NCBI GenBank assembly: GCA_021151695.1
Contig: JAGKWU010000017.1
Span: 23,939-87,938 of the forward strand
Length of the DNA: 64,000 bases
Direction: 5' to 3'
Origin: Cellvibrionaceae bacterium
GTDB taxonomy: Bacteria; Pseudomonadota; Gammaproteobacteria; Pseudomonadales; Cellvibrionaceae
Both the position numbers and the translations under genes were made by a program. Positions within the stretch are counted from its first letter, which is position 1; each line of letters starts with the position of its first letter. Below, in pieces: positions 36,304 through 45,735 of this stretch. A model generated the notes under the pieces. It saw only the letters and a program-made list of their open reading frames with translations. It was not told where the DNA came from and made no database searches.

Positions 36304-37892
36304 TGATTCAGGCCAATCAACTCACAACCGTTAAGCGCATTATTATTTTGGGCGCTGGCTTAACTGGCTGGACGGTGGCCGCTGGCATAGCCAAGGGTTT
36401 AGCTGGCTTAAATATTCATATAGTGGTGGTGGATGATCCGGTATTGTGTGAGAAGGATGATTGCTGCGAAGCATCTATGCCATCGATACAGGCATTCCAC
36501 AAATTCCTGGAAATTAACGAATCGGAGTTGATTGCTACTACTGGCTCCACTTATATACTGGCGACTGAATATTCCAATTGGTCTCACGAAGAGCAGAGAT
36601 ACTTTTTACCCTTCTCTGATCACGGTTTTATGTTGCAGCGCATGGAGTTCGCGCAATATTTTGTAAGCCATGTAAGTCGTGTTGGCCAAGCGATAGCAGG
36701 AACGAATTACGATGCCTATTCGCTAGCTGCCAAGGCGGCAAGTATGGGGCGCTTTCGTCATCCGTCCAATGATCCCTCCTCATTATTGTCCACGCTCGAT
36801 TATGGTTTACAGCTTAACGGCGCCAGCTACACTATTTATTTATCGGCCTACGCAAAGGCGATAGGGGTTGAGCATCTGCAAGCCAAGGTTATAGCAGCGG
36901 GATTATCCGCTACCGACGGGCTACTAACTTATCTAAAAGTAGAGGCTGGTTCTGACGCAGGCACAGCTATGGATAACGAGGGAAAAATTTACGGCGATTT
37001 ATTTATAGATTGCACGGGCCAACAGGCCTGGCTTAAAAACCAACTTGAAGCTGTGGATTTTCAGAGCTGCCCATTGTTGGGAACCAATAGCGCTGTGAGC
37101 TTTACCTCGGCGGCAGAGGGCGCCGTTCCATCGGCCAGCAAAATCTACCGGGATGACGCAGGTTGGTACCAACAAATAAGCGCACAGAATTTCCTTGAAA
37201 CCCGTTATTACTTTAATGGGGATTTAACTGAATCTGATTTGGTACTACAGCGGTTGATAAATGGTCATTACAAAACGGGGGCTGATATTGGCGATGTTAA
37301 ACTGCAACATTATCGCCCGGGTAATGACCGCACATCCTGGGCCGGGAATTGCCTGGCTATAGGCCAGTCTGCAGGTTATGCCGAAAATTTTGTTGTAGGA
37401 AAATTGCATCTGGTTCAAAGCGCGGTGCTTCGCTTTCTAAAGTTGTTCCCCTCCGATCTTGTTAATGGCTGGCAACAACAGGAATACAATCGTCTCACGC
37501 AAGCCGAGTTTGCAAATCTGGCAGACTTCCATGCATTGCATTACCACCTGGCAAATGATGTTTCTTCCGTGTTCTGGCGAGAGGCGGCTTGCCATATGTC
37601 CGATTCACTCAAGCATCGGCTCAGACTTTTTCGCGAGCGTGCCACTATTCCTTTTTACGAAAATGAGACTGTGTCTTCGGGTATGTGGACTTCGTTGCTG
37701 CTGGGTTGCCGCTTTTCAGTTGCATCCTATAACCCACTGATAAACCTTGTAGATTCTGAATGGGTTAACGAGCAACTGACGAAAATGCAAACGCTGATGG
37801 CACAGGCGGCAGATGCTATGCCATCACATGCTGAGTATCTAAACGCATTGATAAAAATGCACAAAGTGGGAGGTAATACTTTAGGTAGATAA
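36303..37892 (+). CDS. Degenerate tryptophan halogenase paralogue
   Basis: A 529-residue protein alignable end to end with its neighbours, but with key residues changed. The nucleotide-binding loop is GAGLTGW. The catalytic lysine position is I85 (STYILATEY). WxWxIP has become WYQQIS at 288-293, and GFLEPLEST has become GYAENFVVG. The C-terminal DAMPSHAEYL is retained. It likely keeps the fold and perhaps flavin but not halogenation; it could be a partner subunit, binding protein or other flavoenzyme. Its ATG at 36303 overlaps the upstream stop (TGATG), implying coupled, matched expression. Confidence 0.88.
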   Translation: MIQANQLTTVKRIIILGAGLTGWTVAAGIAKGLAGLNIHIVVVDDPVLCEKDDCCEASMPSIQAFHKFLEINESELIATTGSTYILATEYSNWSHEEQRYFLPFSDHGFMLQRMEFAQYFVSHVSRVGQAIAGTNYDAYSLAAKAASMGRFRHPSNDPSSLLSTLDYGLQLNGASYTIYLSAYAKAIGVEHLQAKVIAAGLSATDGLLTYLKVEAGSDAGTAMDNEGKIYGDLFIDCTGQQAWLKNQLEAVDFQSCPLLGTNSAVSFTSAAEGAVPSASKIYRDDAGWYQQISAQNFLETRYYFNGDLTESDLVLQRLINGHYKTGADIGDVKLQHYRPGNDRTSWAGNCLAIGQSAGYAENFVVGKLHLVQSAVLRFLKLFPSDLVNGWQQQEYNRLTQAEFANLADFHALHYHLANDVSSVFWREAACHMSDSLKHRLRLFRERATIPFYENETVSSGMWTSLLLGCRFSVASYNPLINLVDSEWVNEQLTKMQTLMAQAADAMPSHAEYLNALIKMHKVGGNTLGR

Positions 37893-37906
37893 GGTTCGAC
37901 TTTTGG
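37873..37906 (+). promoter_or_regulatory. Candidate AraC-type direct-repeat box, promoter B
   Basis: Half-sites GTAATACTTTAGG (37873) and GTTCGACTTTTGG (37894) are 21 bp apart. The first overlaps the end of the degenerate halogenase gene and the second begins 2 bp after its stop. The TonB receptor starts about 150 bp downstream. Confidence 0.7.
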
Positions 37907-38056
37907 CTATCGCTAGAACCCCAAAAAGTGTGGTGTTAGATTCAAGTTGGCGTAAAAAAATTGTGAAAGATTTTATTTCATGAGTTTTGTTTAAAAAAAC
38001 ACGCCGCTGAGAGTTATGCATCAACAATTATGTACACACGAAAAAAGGGGTTTGCC

Positions 38057-41000
38057 ATGTTGAACAAGCGCACGAATAGGCGTGTACCTATAGGGTCCGT
38101 GAAATTCAAGCGATCACTGCTCGCATTTTCCGTGATGGCCTTGAGTTCTCCATCACTATTGCTGGCGGATAACGGCCCGGAGGGCGTCGAAGAGGTTGTG
38201 GTTCGCGGAATTCGCGCCAGTTTGGAGAACGCGCAAGAAATCAAGAAAAATGCCGATACGGTTAAGGATGTTATTACGGCATCTGATATAGGTGCTCTGC
38301 CGGACAAGAGCGTTACCGAGGCCTTGCAACGCGTACCAGGTGTTACTGTAGGTCGCTTCGCCTCGTCCTCAGACCCAAACCATTTTGCGGCTGAAGGTCG
38401 CGGTGTATTAGTGCGTGGCCTTGATCGCGTACACAGCCAATTCAATGGTCGCGATTCATTTAGTGCGGGCAACTGGGCTGCAGGTCTAAGTTTTGAAGAT
38501 GTACCACCGGAATTATTGGGCTCGGTGGAAGTTGTTAAAAACCAAACCTCCGACATTATCTCCGGTGGTATTGCGGGTACTGTTAATCTGGTGACACGCA
38601 AGCCTTTTGATAGTGAGGGGCGCAAAGTATTTGTGTCGGTAAAAGATAGCTATGGTGATTTGGTTGGTACGGATTCACCGGCTTTGTCTGGCCTCTATAG
38701 CGATCGCTGGGAAGCATCGGCGGGCGATTTTGGTTTCCTGATCAGTGGTGCTACTTCCAAATTTAATGCGCGAGGTGACGGTATGAACCTCACCAACTTC
38801 TATGAGCGCAGTGCCACTCAAACAGAATTCGCCGGTCTGGATACGAGTCTCGCCGGCCACGCCAACGAAAAACTTTATATGCCGGTAGGCCTCTGGTTAC
38901 GCACGGCCGATTCTGATCGCAGCCGTACTGGTTTGGATACTTCCCTGCAATGGCAAAATCCCGATCAAACCATTAAAGCGACCGCCGAATTTATTCGTTC
39001 GAAATCCGTTGAAAACTGGCGTGAGCACGTCTTATTCCCCACCGACGATTCACAAGGTTTTGCACCGGACTTTACCGCTGTGCAACTGGATCCAACCAAG
39101 CCCGCCACCTTTGATGAGAACGGCTATTTCACCAGCGGTACTATTACCTACCCCTGGAACACAGCCATGTTAACCAGCTCGCGCAGCGACCATACCGAAA
39201 GTGTCGTGAGGGATTCCAGTTTTAAACTGGAAATAAATCCCAACGATCAGTGGGCTATCAAGTTGGATGCGCAACATCTCAACACTGGATTCCATCGCCA
39301 AAACAACAGTATTAACAACCGCTTCTCGCAATCCGATGTGACCCTGGATTTGCGTGGCAAAACACCTAAGGTTGAATTCCTGGGTACCAACCATAACCCG
39401 GCGGGAACGCCGGCGGGCTGGATGGGATGCCCGGCGGGTGATAATCCCGGCACCACAGATTTATCCGATCCACAGGGGTCCTGTAATTATTATCAAGTAT
39501 CCATCATGGATACCAATGTGGATGCTGAGGGTACTCTCGATGCCTTCACCGCCGACGTGCAATATAAAATCGATGGCGATTGGTTGAAGTCTGTGAGCGG
39601 CGGCGCTTATTTTTCTGATGTGGACCGCACCACACAAGATGACAACTATGCAAACTGGGGTAACGTTTCCAATACCTGGGGGCAATTGCCTATGTCAGGT
39701 CTGGCGGATCATCCGGAGATTTCCGAGAAGTTTACCTTCGACAAGGATTTCTTTAATGGCAAGGGTCTGGTTGGCGCTAACCGTACTTTCCTTTTCCCAA
39801 AGATATCCGACACGCGTGAAAGCAGCCTCCTGGCTTACGATAAATATTTGTTGTCCAAGGGCATTAGTAACGGCGGCTGGCGCAACCGACATGAGCGCTT
39901 CACCATTGATGGAAAGCCGACGGATGCCAAAGGCTATTTGCCATTTGAAACGGTAAAAACCAGCATCAATCGTGTAGAGGAATATGTCCGCTTTGATTTT
40001 GCGAATGACGAACTGGCCATACCTGTTAAAGCAAATCTCGGCTTGCGCCATGTGAGTTATGAAGTAGAAGCGACGGGTACATCGGTTTATAACGATGCAT
40101 CCAAAGGTTTAAGCACTACACAAAAAGCATTCTTTGAAAGCCATTATCCCGATTACGTGAAGTTTTTTAATGGCGATGGCTCTTCAGTAGATACGCAAAA
40201 ACCTGATGCATATACAGCGACCTTGCCAACCTTTAACCTCAGTTTGAGTTTGCGTGAGGATTTAATTGCACGTGTTGCTTTATCCAAAGCGATTTATTTC
40301 CCATCGCTATACGATATGCGTAATACCCGCAATTACAGTTTGGCTACATCCTTCACACCTTCCGATTCTACCCAGGTGCCAACGGCTATGACGGCGGTAC
40401 CCAGTGGCACAGGTGGTAATCCGAATTTGAAGCCGGAAGAATCCAAGCAATTGGATTTAACCCTGGAGTGGTATTACAGCAAATCCACATCCCTGACGTT
40501 TAGCGCGTTCTATAAGGATTTGGATAATTTGTTCCGCGACCGCAACTATGCAACCACAGTGGTGAATCCGCTGAACGGCACTTCGGTAGATATGACCATT
40601 CGCCAGCAAGTGAACGAGGGTAGCGGTACTATTTCCGGCTTCGAAGTCGCGTATCAACAATTTTATGATTTCTTACCGGGTGCCTGGAGTGGTTTGGGAT
40701 CACAAATTAACTATACCTATGTGAAACCAAAAGACCTGGCTGACCAAAGTGATAGCACTAGTGTGTCGGTGGGTGGCGATAGAAACTTGTTCAGGAATTT
40801 TACGGGTTTGTCATTGCCGGGGTTGTCAGAAAACACGCTTAACTTCACAGGTATGTACCAATATGCTGGTATAGAAGCGCGGTTGGCTTATAACTGGCGT
40901 TCGGAGTATTTGGTAACTCGTCGTGATGCAGATGCTTTCGCACCTATATTCGCAAAAGCGGCAGGTTATCTCGACGCATCACTTTGGTACACCATCAATG

Positions 41001-41149
41001 ATAATTGGCGTGTGGGCGTGGAGGGCAGTAACTTGCTCAATACCATGACTGAAACCACCACACAATTTAATCAGGCCGGTGTGACTACACCAAAAACTTT
41101 CTCCACAACGGATAGGCGTTACGCAATTTCGGTAAGGGCAAGTTTTTAA
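38057..41149 (+). CDS. TonB-dependent outer-membrane receptor
   Basis: A 1030-residue receptor of the large Xanthomonas/Caulobacter-type class. A signal peptide (about 1-35) is followed by a possible TonB box EEVVV. The plug domain has DIGALPDKSVTEALQRVPGV and the RGLDRV segment, and a large barrel ends in phenylalanine (ISVRASF). Such receptors import oligosaccharides across the outer membrane using TonB energy. ATG 38057 follows AAGGGG by six bases, so it is preferred to 38030. No SusD-like gene is nearby. Neighbouring GH18 genes and the shared promoter motif point to chitin- or fungal-wall-derived oligosaccharides. Confidence 0.93.
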   Translation: MLNKRTNRRVPIGSVKFKRSLLAFSVMALSSPSLLLADNGPEGVEEVVVRGIRASLENAQEIKKNADTVKDVITASDIGALPDKSVTEALQRVPGVTVGRFASSSDPNHFAAEGRGVLVRGLDRVHSQFNGRDSFSAGNWAAGLSFEDVPPELLGSVEVVKNQTSDIISGGIAGTVNLVTRKPFDSEGRKVFVSVKDSYGDLVGTDSPALSGLYSDRWEASAGDFGFLISGATSKFNARGDGMNLTNFYERSATQTEFAGLDTSLAGHANEKLYMPVGLWLRTADSDRSRTGLDTSLQWQNPDQTIKATAEFIRSKSVENWREHVLFPTDDSQGFAPDFTAVQLDPTKPATFDENGYFTSGTITYPWNTAMLTSSRSDHTESVVRDSSFKLEINPNDQWAIKLDAQHLNTGFHRQNNSINNRFSQSDVTLDLRGKTPKVEFLGTNHNPAGTPAGWMGCPAGDNPGTTDLSDPQGSCNYYQVSIMDTNVDAEGTLDAFTADVQYKIDGDWLKSVSGGAYFSDVDRTTQDDNYANWGNVSNTWGQLPMSGLADHPEISEKFTFDKDFFNGKGLVGANRTFLFPKISDTRESSLLAYDKYLLSKGISNGGWRNRHERFTIDGKPTDAKGYLPFETVKTSINRVEEYVRFDFANDELAIPVKANLGLRHVSYEVEATGTSVYNDASKGLSTTQKAFFESHYPDYVKFFNGDGSSVDTQKPDAYTATLPTFNLSLSLREDLIARVALSKAIYFPSLYDMRNTRNYSLATSFTPSDSTQVPTAMTAVPSGTGGNPNLKPEESKQLDLTLEWYYSKSTSLTFSAFYKDLDNLFRDRNYATTVVNPLNGTSVDMTIRQQVNEGSGTISGFEVAYQQFYDFLPGAWSGLGSQINYTYVKPKDLADQSDSTSVSVGGDRNLFRNFTGLSLPGLSENTLNFTGMYQYAGIEARLAYNWRSEYLVTRRDADAFAPIFAKAAGYLDASLWYTINDNWRVGVEGSNLLNTMTETTTQFNQAGVTTPKTFSTTDRRYAISVRASF

Positions 41150-41161
41150 TTGATGTGAAAT

Positions 41162-41195
41162 AAAAAACGCACTATGTAAGTAGTGCGTTTTTTTT
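41162..41195 (+). terminator. Intrinsic terminator between TonB receptor and halogenase
   Basis: AAAAAACGCACTA and its complement form a 13-bp stem with a 6-base loop ending in eight T. It sits only 11 bp before the next start codon. It would cut halogenase expression to a read-through fraction of the receptor message. Confidence 0.92.
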
Positions 41196-41206
41196 GAGAA
41201 AAAAAT

Positions 41207-42736
41207 ATGAGCAATGACAACAACACGATAAAAGACAACAAGATAAAAGATATAGTCATCGTAGGTGGCGGAACCGCTGGCTGGATGACAGCAGCGGGTT
41301 TGAGTCATGTGCTCACTAGTAAAGGCTGCAGAATCAGGCTGGTTGAATCAGAGCATATAGGTACAGTCGGTGTGGGGGAGGCAACAATTCCCGTCATACA
41401 AAAATTCAACCAGATTTTAGGTATAGACGAAAACGATTTTATAAAAAGTACCCAGGGCACCTTCAAATTAGGTATTCAATTTGTAAATTGGGGAAGCCTG
41501 GGTAATAGCTACATACATCCCTTTGGTGGCTATGGTATGAGTGTGGGCTATCTGGAGTTTTATCACTACTGGCTGAGATACCATGCACAAACCCAAAGCC
41601 CTGATGCCGGCGAATATTCCATCGGCGTGCAAGCTGCCCTTAAGGGTAAGTTTATGCCGCCTGCACAAATCCCTAATTCTCCCTTGTCAAAAATTTCCTA
41701 TGCCTATCATTTTGATGCGGGGCTCTACGCTAAATATTTGCGAAAATTTGCGGAGGCCCGTGGTGTCGAGCGTATTGAAGGCGAAGTTGTAAAGGTAAAT
41801 CTGCGAGAGGCAGATGGATTTATAGAGTCTGTTCGCTTGAAAAATGGTGAGCTGATCGGCGCTGATTTATTTATAGATTGCAGTGGCTTTCGCGGTCTAC
41901 TTATCGAGCAAGCGATGAACACAGGTTATGAAGACTGGAGCCACTGGCTGCCATGCGATAGCGCTGTGACCGTACCTACAGAAAATATAGCTCCACCAGC
42001 CTCTTTTACCCGGTCCACTGCCCATGGTGCAGGATGGCAATGGCGAATCCCATTGCAACACAGAACCGGTAATGGTCATGTGTATTGCAGCAAATATATG
42101 AGCGATTCCGAAGCTAAAGAAATACTCCTGGAAAATTTGGAGGGTGAGGCTTTGGCTGAGCCTAAACTCCTGCGTTTCAAAACGGGTATGCGCAGGAAGT
42201 TCTGGAATAAAAATTGTGTTGCCATAGGCCTATCCAGTGGTTTCCTGGAACCGTTGGAATCCACCAGTATTCACTTAATACAATCCAGCATTTCAAAATT
42301 GATCGCATTTTTTCCTCACGCCAGTTTTGATCAAACAGATATAGATAAATACAACCAGATTCTTACAACGGAAATGCTGGCAATACGCGATTTTATTATC
42401 CTGCATTACAAGGTCAGCCAGCGCACGGATTCGGAGTTTTGGAATTATTGCAGGCACATGGAGGTTCCGGAAAGCTTGCAGAAAAAGATCAATCTGTATC
42501 ATTCCAGTGGGCGCTTGTTTCGCGATAACAATGAGCTATTCGATGATGTTAGCTGGTTTGCTGTTATGCAAGGGCAGGGGTTGCAGGCTACAAAATACCA
42601 TCCATTAGTGGATGAGCTGGAGGATGATAAATTTATTCAGTTTATGGAAGAGATAAAAGCCGTTATTCGTCGCTCGGCGGACGCCATGCCAACCCATGAA
42701 GACTATATTGCGAAACACTGTTCCGCTCAAAAATGA
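41207..42736 (+). CDS. Flavin-dependent tryptophan halogenase family protein (motifs intact, second)
   Basis: A 509-residue FAD-dependent halogenase-like enzyme with GGGTAGWMT near residue 20, catalytic K87 in GTFKLGIQF, WQWRIP at 277-282 and GFLEPLEST. It is a close paralogue of the protein at 34744, with matching blocks throughout. It follows the TonB receptor after an intrinsic terminator and has no obvious promoter of its own, so it is likely expressed by read-through. The substrate is unknown; relatives act on indoles or await assignment. Only a weak GAG ribosome site is visible before ATG 41207. Confidence 0.92.
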   Translation: MSNDNNTIKDNKIKDIVIVGGGTAGWMTAAGLSHVLTSKGCRIRLVESEHIGTVGVGEATIPVIQKFNQILGIDENDFIKSTQGTFKLGIQFVNWGSLGNSYIHPFGGYGMSVGYLEFYHYWLRYHAQTQSPDAGEYSIGVQAALKGKFMPPAQIPNSPLSKISYAYHFDAGLYAKYLRKFAEARGVERIEGEVVKVNLREADGFIESVRLKNGELIGADLFIDCSGFRGLLIEQAMNTGYEDWSHWLPCDSAVTVPTENIAPPASFTRSTAHGAGWQWRIPLQHRTGNGHVYCSKYMSDSEAKEILLENLEGEALAEPKLLRFKTGMRRKFWNKNCVAIGLSSGFLEPLESTSIHLIQSSISKLIAFFPHASFDQTDIDKYNQILTTEMLAIRDFIILHYKVSQRTDSEFWNYCRHMEVPESLQKKINLYHSSGRLFRDNNELFDDVSWFAVMQGQGLQATKYHPLVDELEDDKFIQFMEEIKAVIRRSADAMPTHEDYIAKHCSAQK

Positions 42737-42738
42737 GC

Positions 42739-42772
42739 GTTCTTCTTTTGGTAATTGCAGTTCTAGTTTTGG
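42739..42772 (+). promoter_or_regulatory. Candidate AraC-type direct-repeat box, promoter C
   Basis: Half-sites GTTCTTCTTTTGG (42739) and GTTCTAGTTTTGG (42760) are 21 bp apart and begin 2 bp after the halogenase stop. The NagX-like gene starts at 42848. The two half-sites match at eleven of thirteen bases. Confidence 0.75.
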
Positions 42773-42847
42773 ATTTCACGTTGTTTGGTATTTTTTCGGA
42801 TGATAATTTTGTGCTGCAATCATTAGTATCCAAACAACCAAAATATT

Positions 42848-43954
42848 ATGAAACCAGCAGACATGAATTCCAGCAAGCGCTCGCCCGTATTTGATGTAAT
42901 GCGCGGTTTAACCATCGCGATGATGATTCTGGTAAATACACCGGGTTCGTGGGATCACAGGTATGCCGCACTCTCCCATGCGGACTGGAACGGATGCACG
43001 CCCACAGATCTGGTGCTACCATTTTTCCTTTTTGTGGTAGGGGCGGCCATGTATTTCGCGTTTCGACCCTATCACTTTTCCTGGTCACTGCCGCTTGCTG
43101 AAAAAATCGGCCGGCGCAGCATGATTATCTTTTTATTGGGCCTGGTTTTTAATGCGGTTCTCGATCATCAAACCTTCACTAATTTACGCATAATGGGTGT
43201 TCTGCAGCGCATTGCGCTGGCGTATGTGATAGCGGCCATTATCGTGCTCAGTGTGAGGCGAATTTATATCTACTTGATTTCGATAGGGCTGCTGTTGGGG
43301 TACTGGGGGTTGCTTTGTATTGCAGGTGGCAGCGACCCTTTTGGACTGAGCAGTAATGTAGTTGTACGCAGTGATATTTTTATATTGGGCCCAGTGCATT
43401 TGTGGCAAGGCAAGGGCGTCCCTTTTGATCCTGAGGGTATTTTGAGTAGCTTGCCGTCAGTCGTAAACGTATTGATAGGCTTTGAAATTGCTCGCTATAC
43501 CAGCGCTGAAAATCAACGCTGGCGGGCCGTTGGGTTATTGACGGTGGCCGGGTTAAATCTGGTCATCCTTGGGTTGTTATGGAGCTTGTGGTTGCCGATT
43601 AATAAGTCGCTCTGGACCAGCTCCTACGTTATTTACAGTGCCGGTTATTTTTCACTGGTATTAGCGGTAGCCATTTGGGTGGTCGATATAAAGCGCTGGG
43701 ATGCCATCGCGAAACCTTTGCTAGTGTTGGGCAGCAATTCCCTCTTTATTTATTTTGTCGCCGCTTTTTGGGTGCATGCCTACAACTATATTCCCGTGCG
43801 GGGTGTTGGGGATTTTTATCAGGCCAGCTTTTTGTGGTTAGCGAAGTTTATGCAACCCTTGAACGCTTCACTTGCCTTCGCCCTGGCTCATGTTGGTCTG
43901 TTTTGGTGTTTGAGCTATTTTTTGTTTCGACGCCGGATTTTTATCAAAGTATAA
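42848..43954 (+). CDS. NagX-like membrane acyltransferase homologue (second copy)
   Basis: A 368-residue polytopic membrane protein with about ten helices. MRGLTIAMMILVNTPGSWDHRY, the SHADWNGCTPTDLVLPFFLFVVG segment and FDPEGILSSLPSVVNVLIG match the COG4299 family and the copy at 30531. The conserved Asp-His pair in the second segment lies where family members bind the acyl or sugar substrate. It has its own 21-bp repeat box, so it appears to belong to the AraC-type regulon, unlike the first copy. The ribosome site is weak; ATG 42863 is an alternative start. Confidence 0.85.
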   Translation: MKPADMNSSKRSPVFDVMRGLTIAMMILVNTPGSWDHRYAALSHADWNGCTPTDLVLPFFLFVVGAAMYFAFRPYHFSWSLPLAEKIGRRSMIIFLLGLVFNAVLDHQTFTNLRIMGVLQRIALAYVIAAIIVLSVRRIYIYLISIGLLLGYWGLLCIAGGSDPFGLSSNVVVRSDIFILGPVHLWQGKGVPFDPEGILSSLPSVVNVLIGFEIARYTSAENQRWRAVGLLTVAGLNLVILGLLWSLWLPINKSLWTSSYVIYSAGYFSLVLAVAIWVVDIKRWDAIAKPLLVLGSNSLFIYFVAAFWVHAYNYIPVRGVGDFYQASFLWLAKFMQPLNASLAFALAHVGLFWCLSYFLFRRRIFIKV

Positions 43955-44020
43955 GTGGCACAATTTTTCACGAGTAGTTAGAAAAAAGTATTTCACTTTC
44001 AAATTTTAAAAAGTGGGCAG

Positions 44021-44054
44021 GTTCTAGTTTGGGTAATTGGGGTTTGAGTTTCAG
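44021..44054 (+). promoter_or_regulatory. Candidate AraC-type direct-repeat box, promoter D
   Basis: Half-sites GTTCTAGTTTGGG (44021) and GTTTGAGTTTCAG (44042) are 21 bp apart, 90 bp upstream of the GH18-CBM6 start. The second half-site is the most diverged of the set. Confidence 0.65.
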
Positions 44055-44143
44055 TTTGTTATTGATGACCACTCTGGCGAGTGCTAGCGTCAAATAACCC
44101 GAGAGCTTGAACAATAATGAATTACCAACATACGGAGCTGAAT

Positions 44144-45601
44144 ATGCCAACCCACTTTTTTACCAAACCTGCCTTATTGGCCTTAACCGCATTGCTATCC
44201 TTGCCCGCAGCTAACCTGGCGCTGGCGCAAACCAATAAACTTATTGGCTATATTCCTTCCTATCGCAATATGGCGACGGTGGCGGATGCAACGGACTTTA
44301 CCAAATTAACTCACGTCAATATTGCATTTCTCAATCCCAATGCCAGCGGTCTTTTGGCATCTGGCGGGAGCCCGGTATGTATGCTGGATTCGTCTGGCGC
44401 TACAAATGTCGCTGGCTCACAAATTACTTATGTGGTGAATAAAGCCCATGCAGCAGGTGCCAAAGTATTGGTATCTATGGCGGGGGGCGGCTTGCCTGCT
44501 TGTGCGGGAAATTGGCAGACGCTTTTACAGCCTGCAAATCGCGCCGCACTGGTTACCCGAGTGGCGCAATTTGTGAGCGATTTTAATCTCGATGGTGTGG
44601 ATATAGATATAGAGGGAGACTTGCTCACGAGTATCGACAACGCTGGAAATTACACGCCGTTTATCCAGAGCCTGAGAAATACTTTACCTGCCGGAAAATT
44701 ATTAACGGCGGCGACTGCCTCTTACGTTGGCGGCATGATTCCTACCTCATCACTTACTTATTTTGATTTCGTCAATATCATGTCTTATGACGCTATTGGT
44801 CCGGGATGGGGGCAATCAGGGGCTGAACATTCACCTTATTCCATGGCTGTTTCCGATATCAATACCTGGCTTGCGAGAGGTTTGCCCAAATCAAAATTAA
44901 TATTGGGCGTGCCTTTTTACGGTTATGGTTTTAATGGAATGCCGAGCTCAATTTCGTTTAAAGATATTGTTGGGCAATACGGTGCGTCGGCAGCGCAAAA
45001 TGATGTGATAGGCACACGCTGCGCAGGATGTTCCTATATCACTTACAACGGTATTCCAACGATTCGCAGTAAAACCCAATTGGCAAAACAGCAGGGTTCT
45101 GGTGTGATGATTTGGGAGTTATCCCAGGATGCGACGGGAGCCAACAGTTTATTGGGTGTGATTAAAACGGAATTAGGTTCGAGTAGCGGATCAAGTTCTT
45201 CAAGCTCCTCATCGGCGGCTTTCACAACACTTATTCAAGCCGAAAGCTATTCCAATATGAGTGGCGTGCAATTGGAAGCGACCACTGACACAGGCGGTGG
45301 CCAGAATGTGGGCTGGATTGATACTGGCGATTGGATGGCTTACGCCAATATTAATTTCCCAACAACAGGCTCTTACCGTGTGGAATATCGCGTGGCCAGC
45401 CCAAGTGGTTCAACTCTCTCACTTGATTTAAATGGCGGCGCAATTCAACTTGGGCAAGTCAATGTCCCTGCAACGGGTGGCTGGCAAAGTTGGGTCACGG
45501 TTACCCAAACGGTCAACATTACGGCAGGGACTTATGCGGTAGGCATTTATGCACCCGCTGGCGGTTGGAATATTAATTGGCTGAAATTTACCAAGCTCTA
45601 A
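44144..45601 (+). CDS. Secreted GH18 chitinase-like enzyme with CBM6
   Basis: A 485-residue secreted enzyme. Signal peptide about 1-29 (LALAQ). GH18 barrel about 30-345 with DGVDIDIE at 150-157 and acid E157; CAGCSYITYNGIPTI closes the barrel. A short serine linker leads to a CBM6 module (about 361-485; LIQAESYSNMSGVQLE at its start, WIDTGDWMAY and the final INWLKF). CBM6 modules bind xylan, beta-glucans or related chains. The barrel is paralogous to those at 33489 and 45964. Start ATG 44144 follows GGAG by six bases. An intrinsic terminator follows the gene. Confidence 0.92.
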   Translation: MPTHFFTKPALLALTALLSLPAANLALAQTNKLIGYIPSYRNMATVADATDFTKLTHVNIAFLNPNASGLLASGGSPVCMLDSSGATNVAGSQITYVVNKAHAAGAKVLVSMAGGGLPACAGNWQTLLQPANRAALVTRVAQFVSDFNLDGVDIDIEGDLLTSIDNAGNYTPFIQSLRNTLPAGKLLTAATASYVGGMIPTSSLTYFDFVNIMSYDAIGPGWGQSGAEHSPYSMAVSDINTWLARGLPKSKLILGVPFYGYGFNGMPSSISFKDIVGQYGASAAQNDVIGTRCAGCSYITYNGIPTIRSKTQLAKQQGSGVMIWELSQDATGANSLLGVIKTELGSSSGSSSSSSSSAAFTTLIQAESYSNMSGVQLEATTDTGGGQNVGWIDTGDWMAYANINFPTTGSYRVEYRVASPSGSTLSLDLNGGAIQLGQVNVPATGGWQSWVTVTQTVNITAGTYAVGIYAPAGGWNINWLKFTKL

Positions 45602-45673
45602 ACATCAGAGAGTGCTCATTAAACTCCATTAATTATTTTCAAAACGAATGACATTTTCATGCTGTACCCTCTT

Positions 45674-45706
45674 GCTCGATTGCCATCAATCGGGCTTTTT
45701 TATTTT
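45674..45706 (+). terminator. Intrinsic terminator after GH18-CBM6 gene
   Basis: GCTCGATTG and CAATCGGGC form a 9-bp stem (one G-T pair) with a 4-base loop, followed by a T-rich run. The 362-bp gap 45602-45963 holds this terminator and the repeat box at 45736; no gene was seen in it. Confidence 0.85.
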
Positions 45707-45735
45707 CAGGGTAGGTTAGCCTTTTGCTTTTTGTG

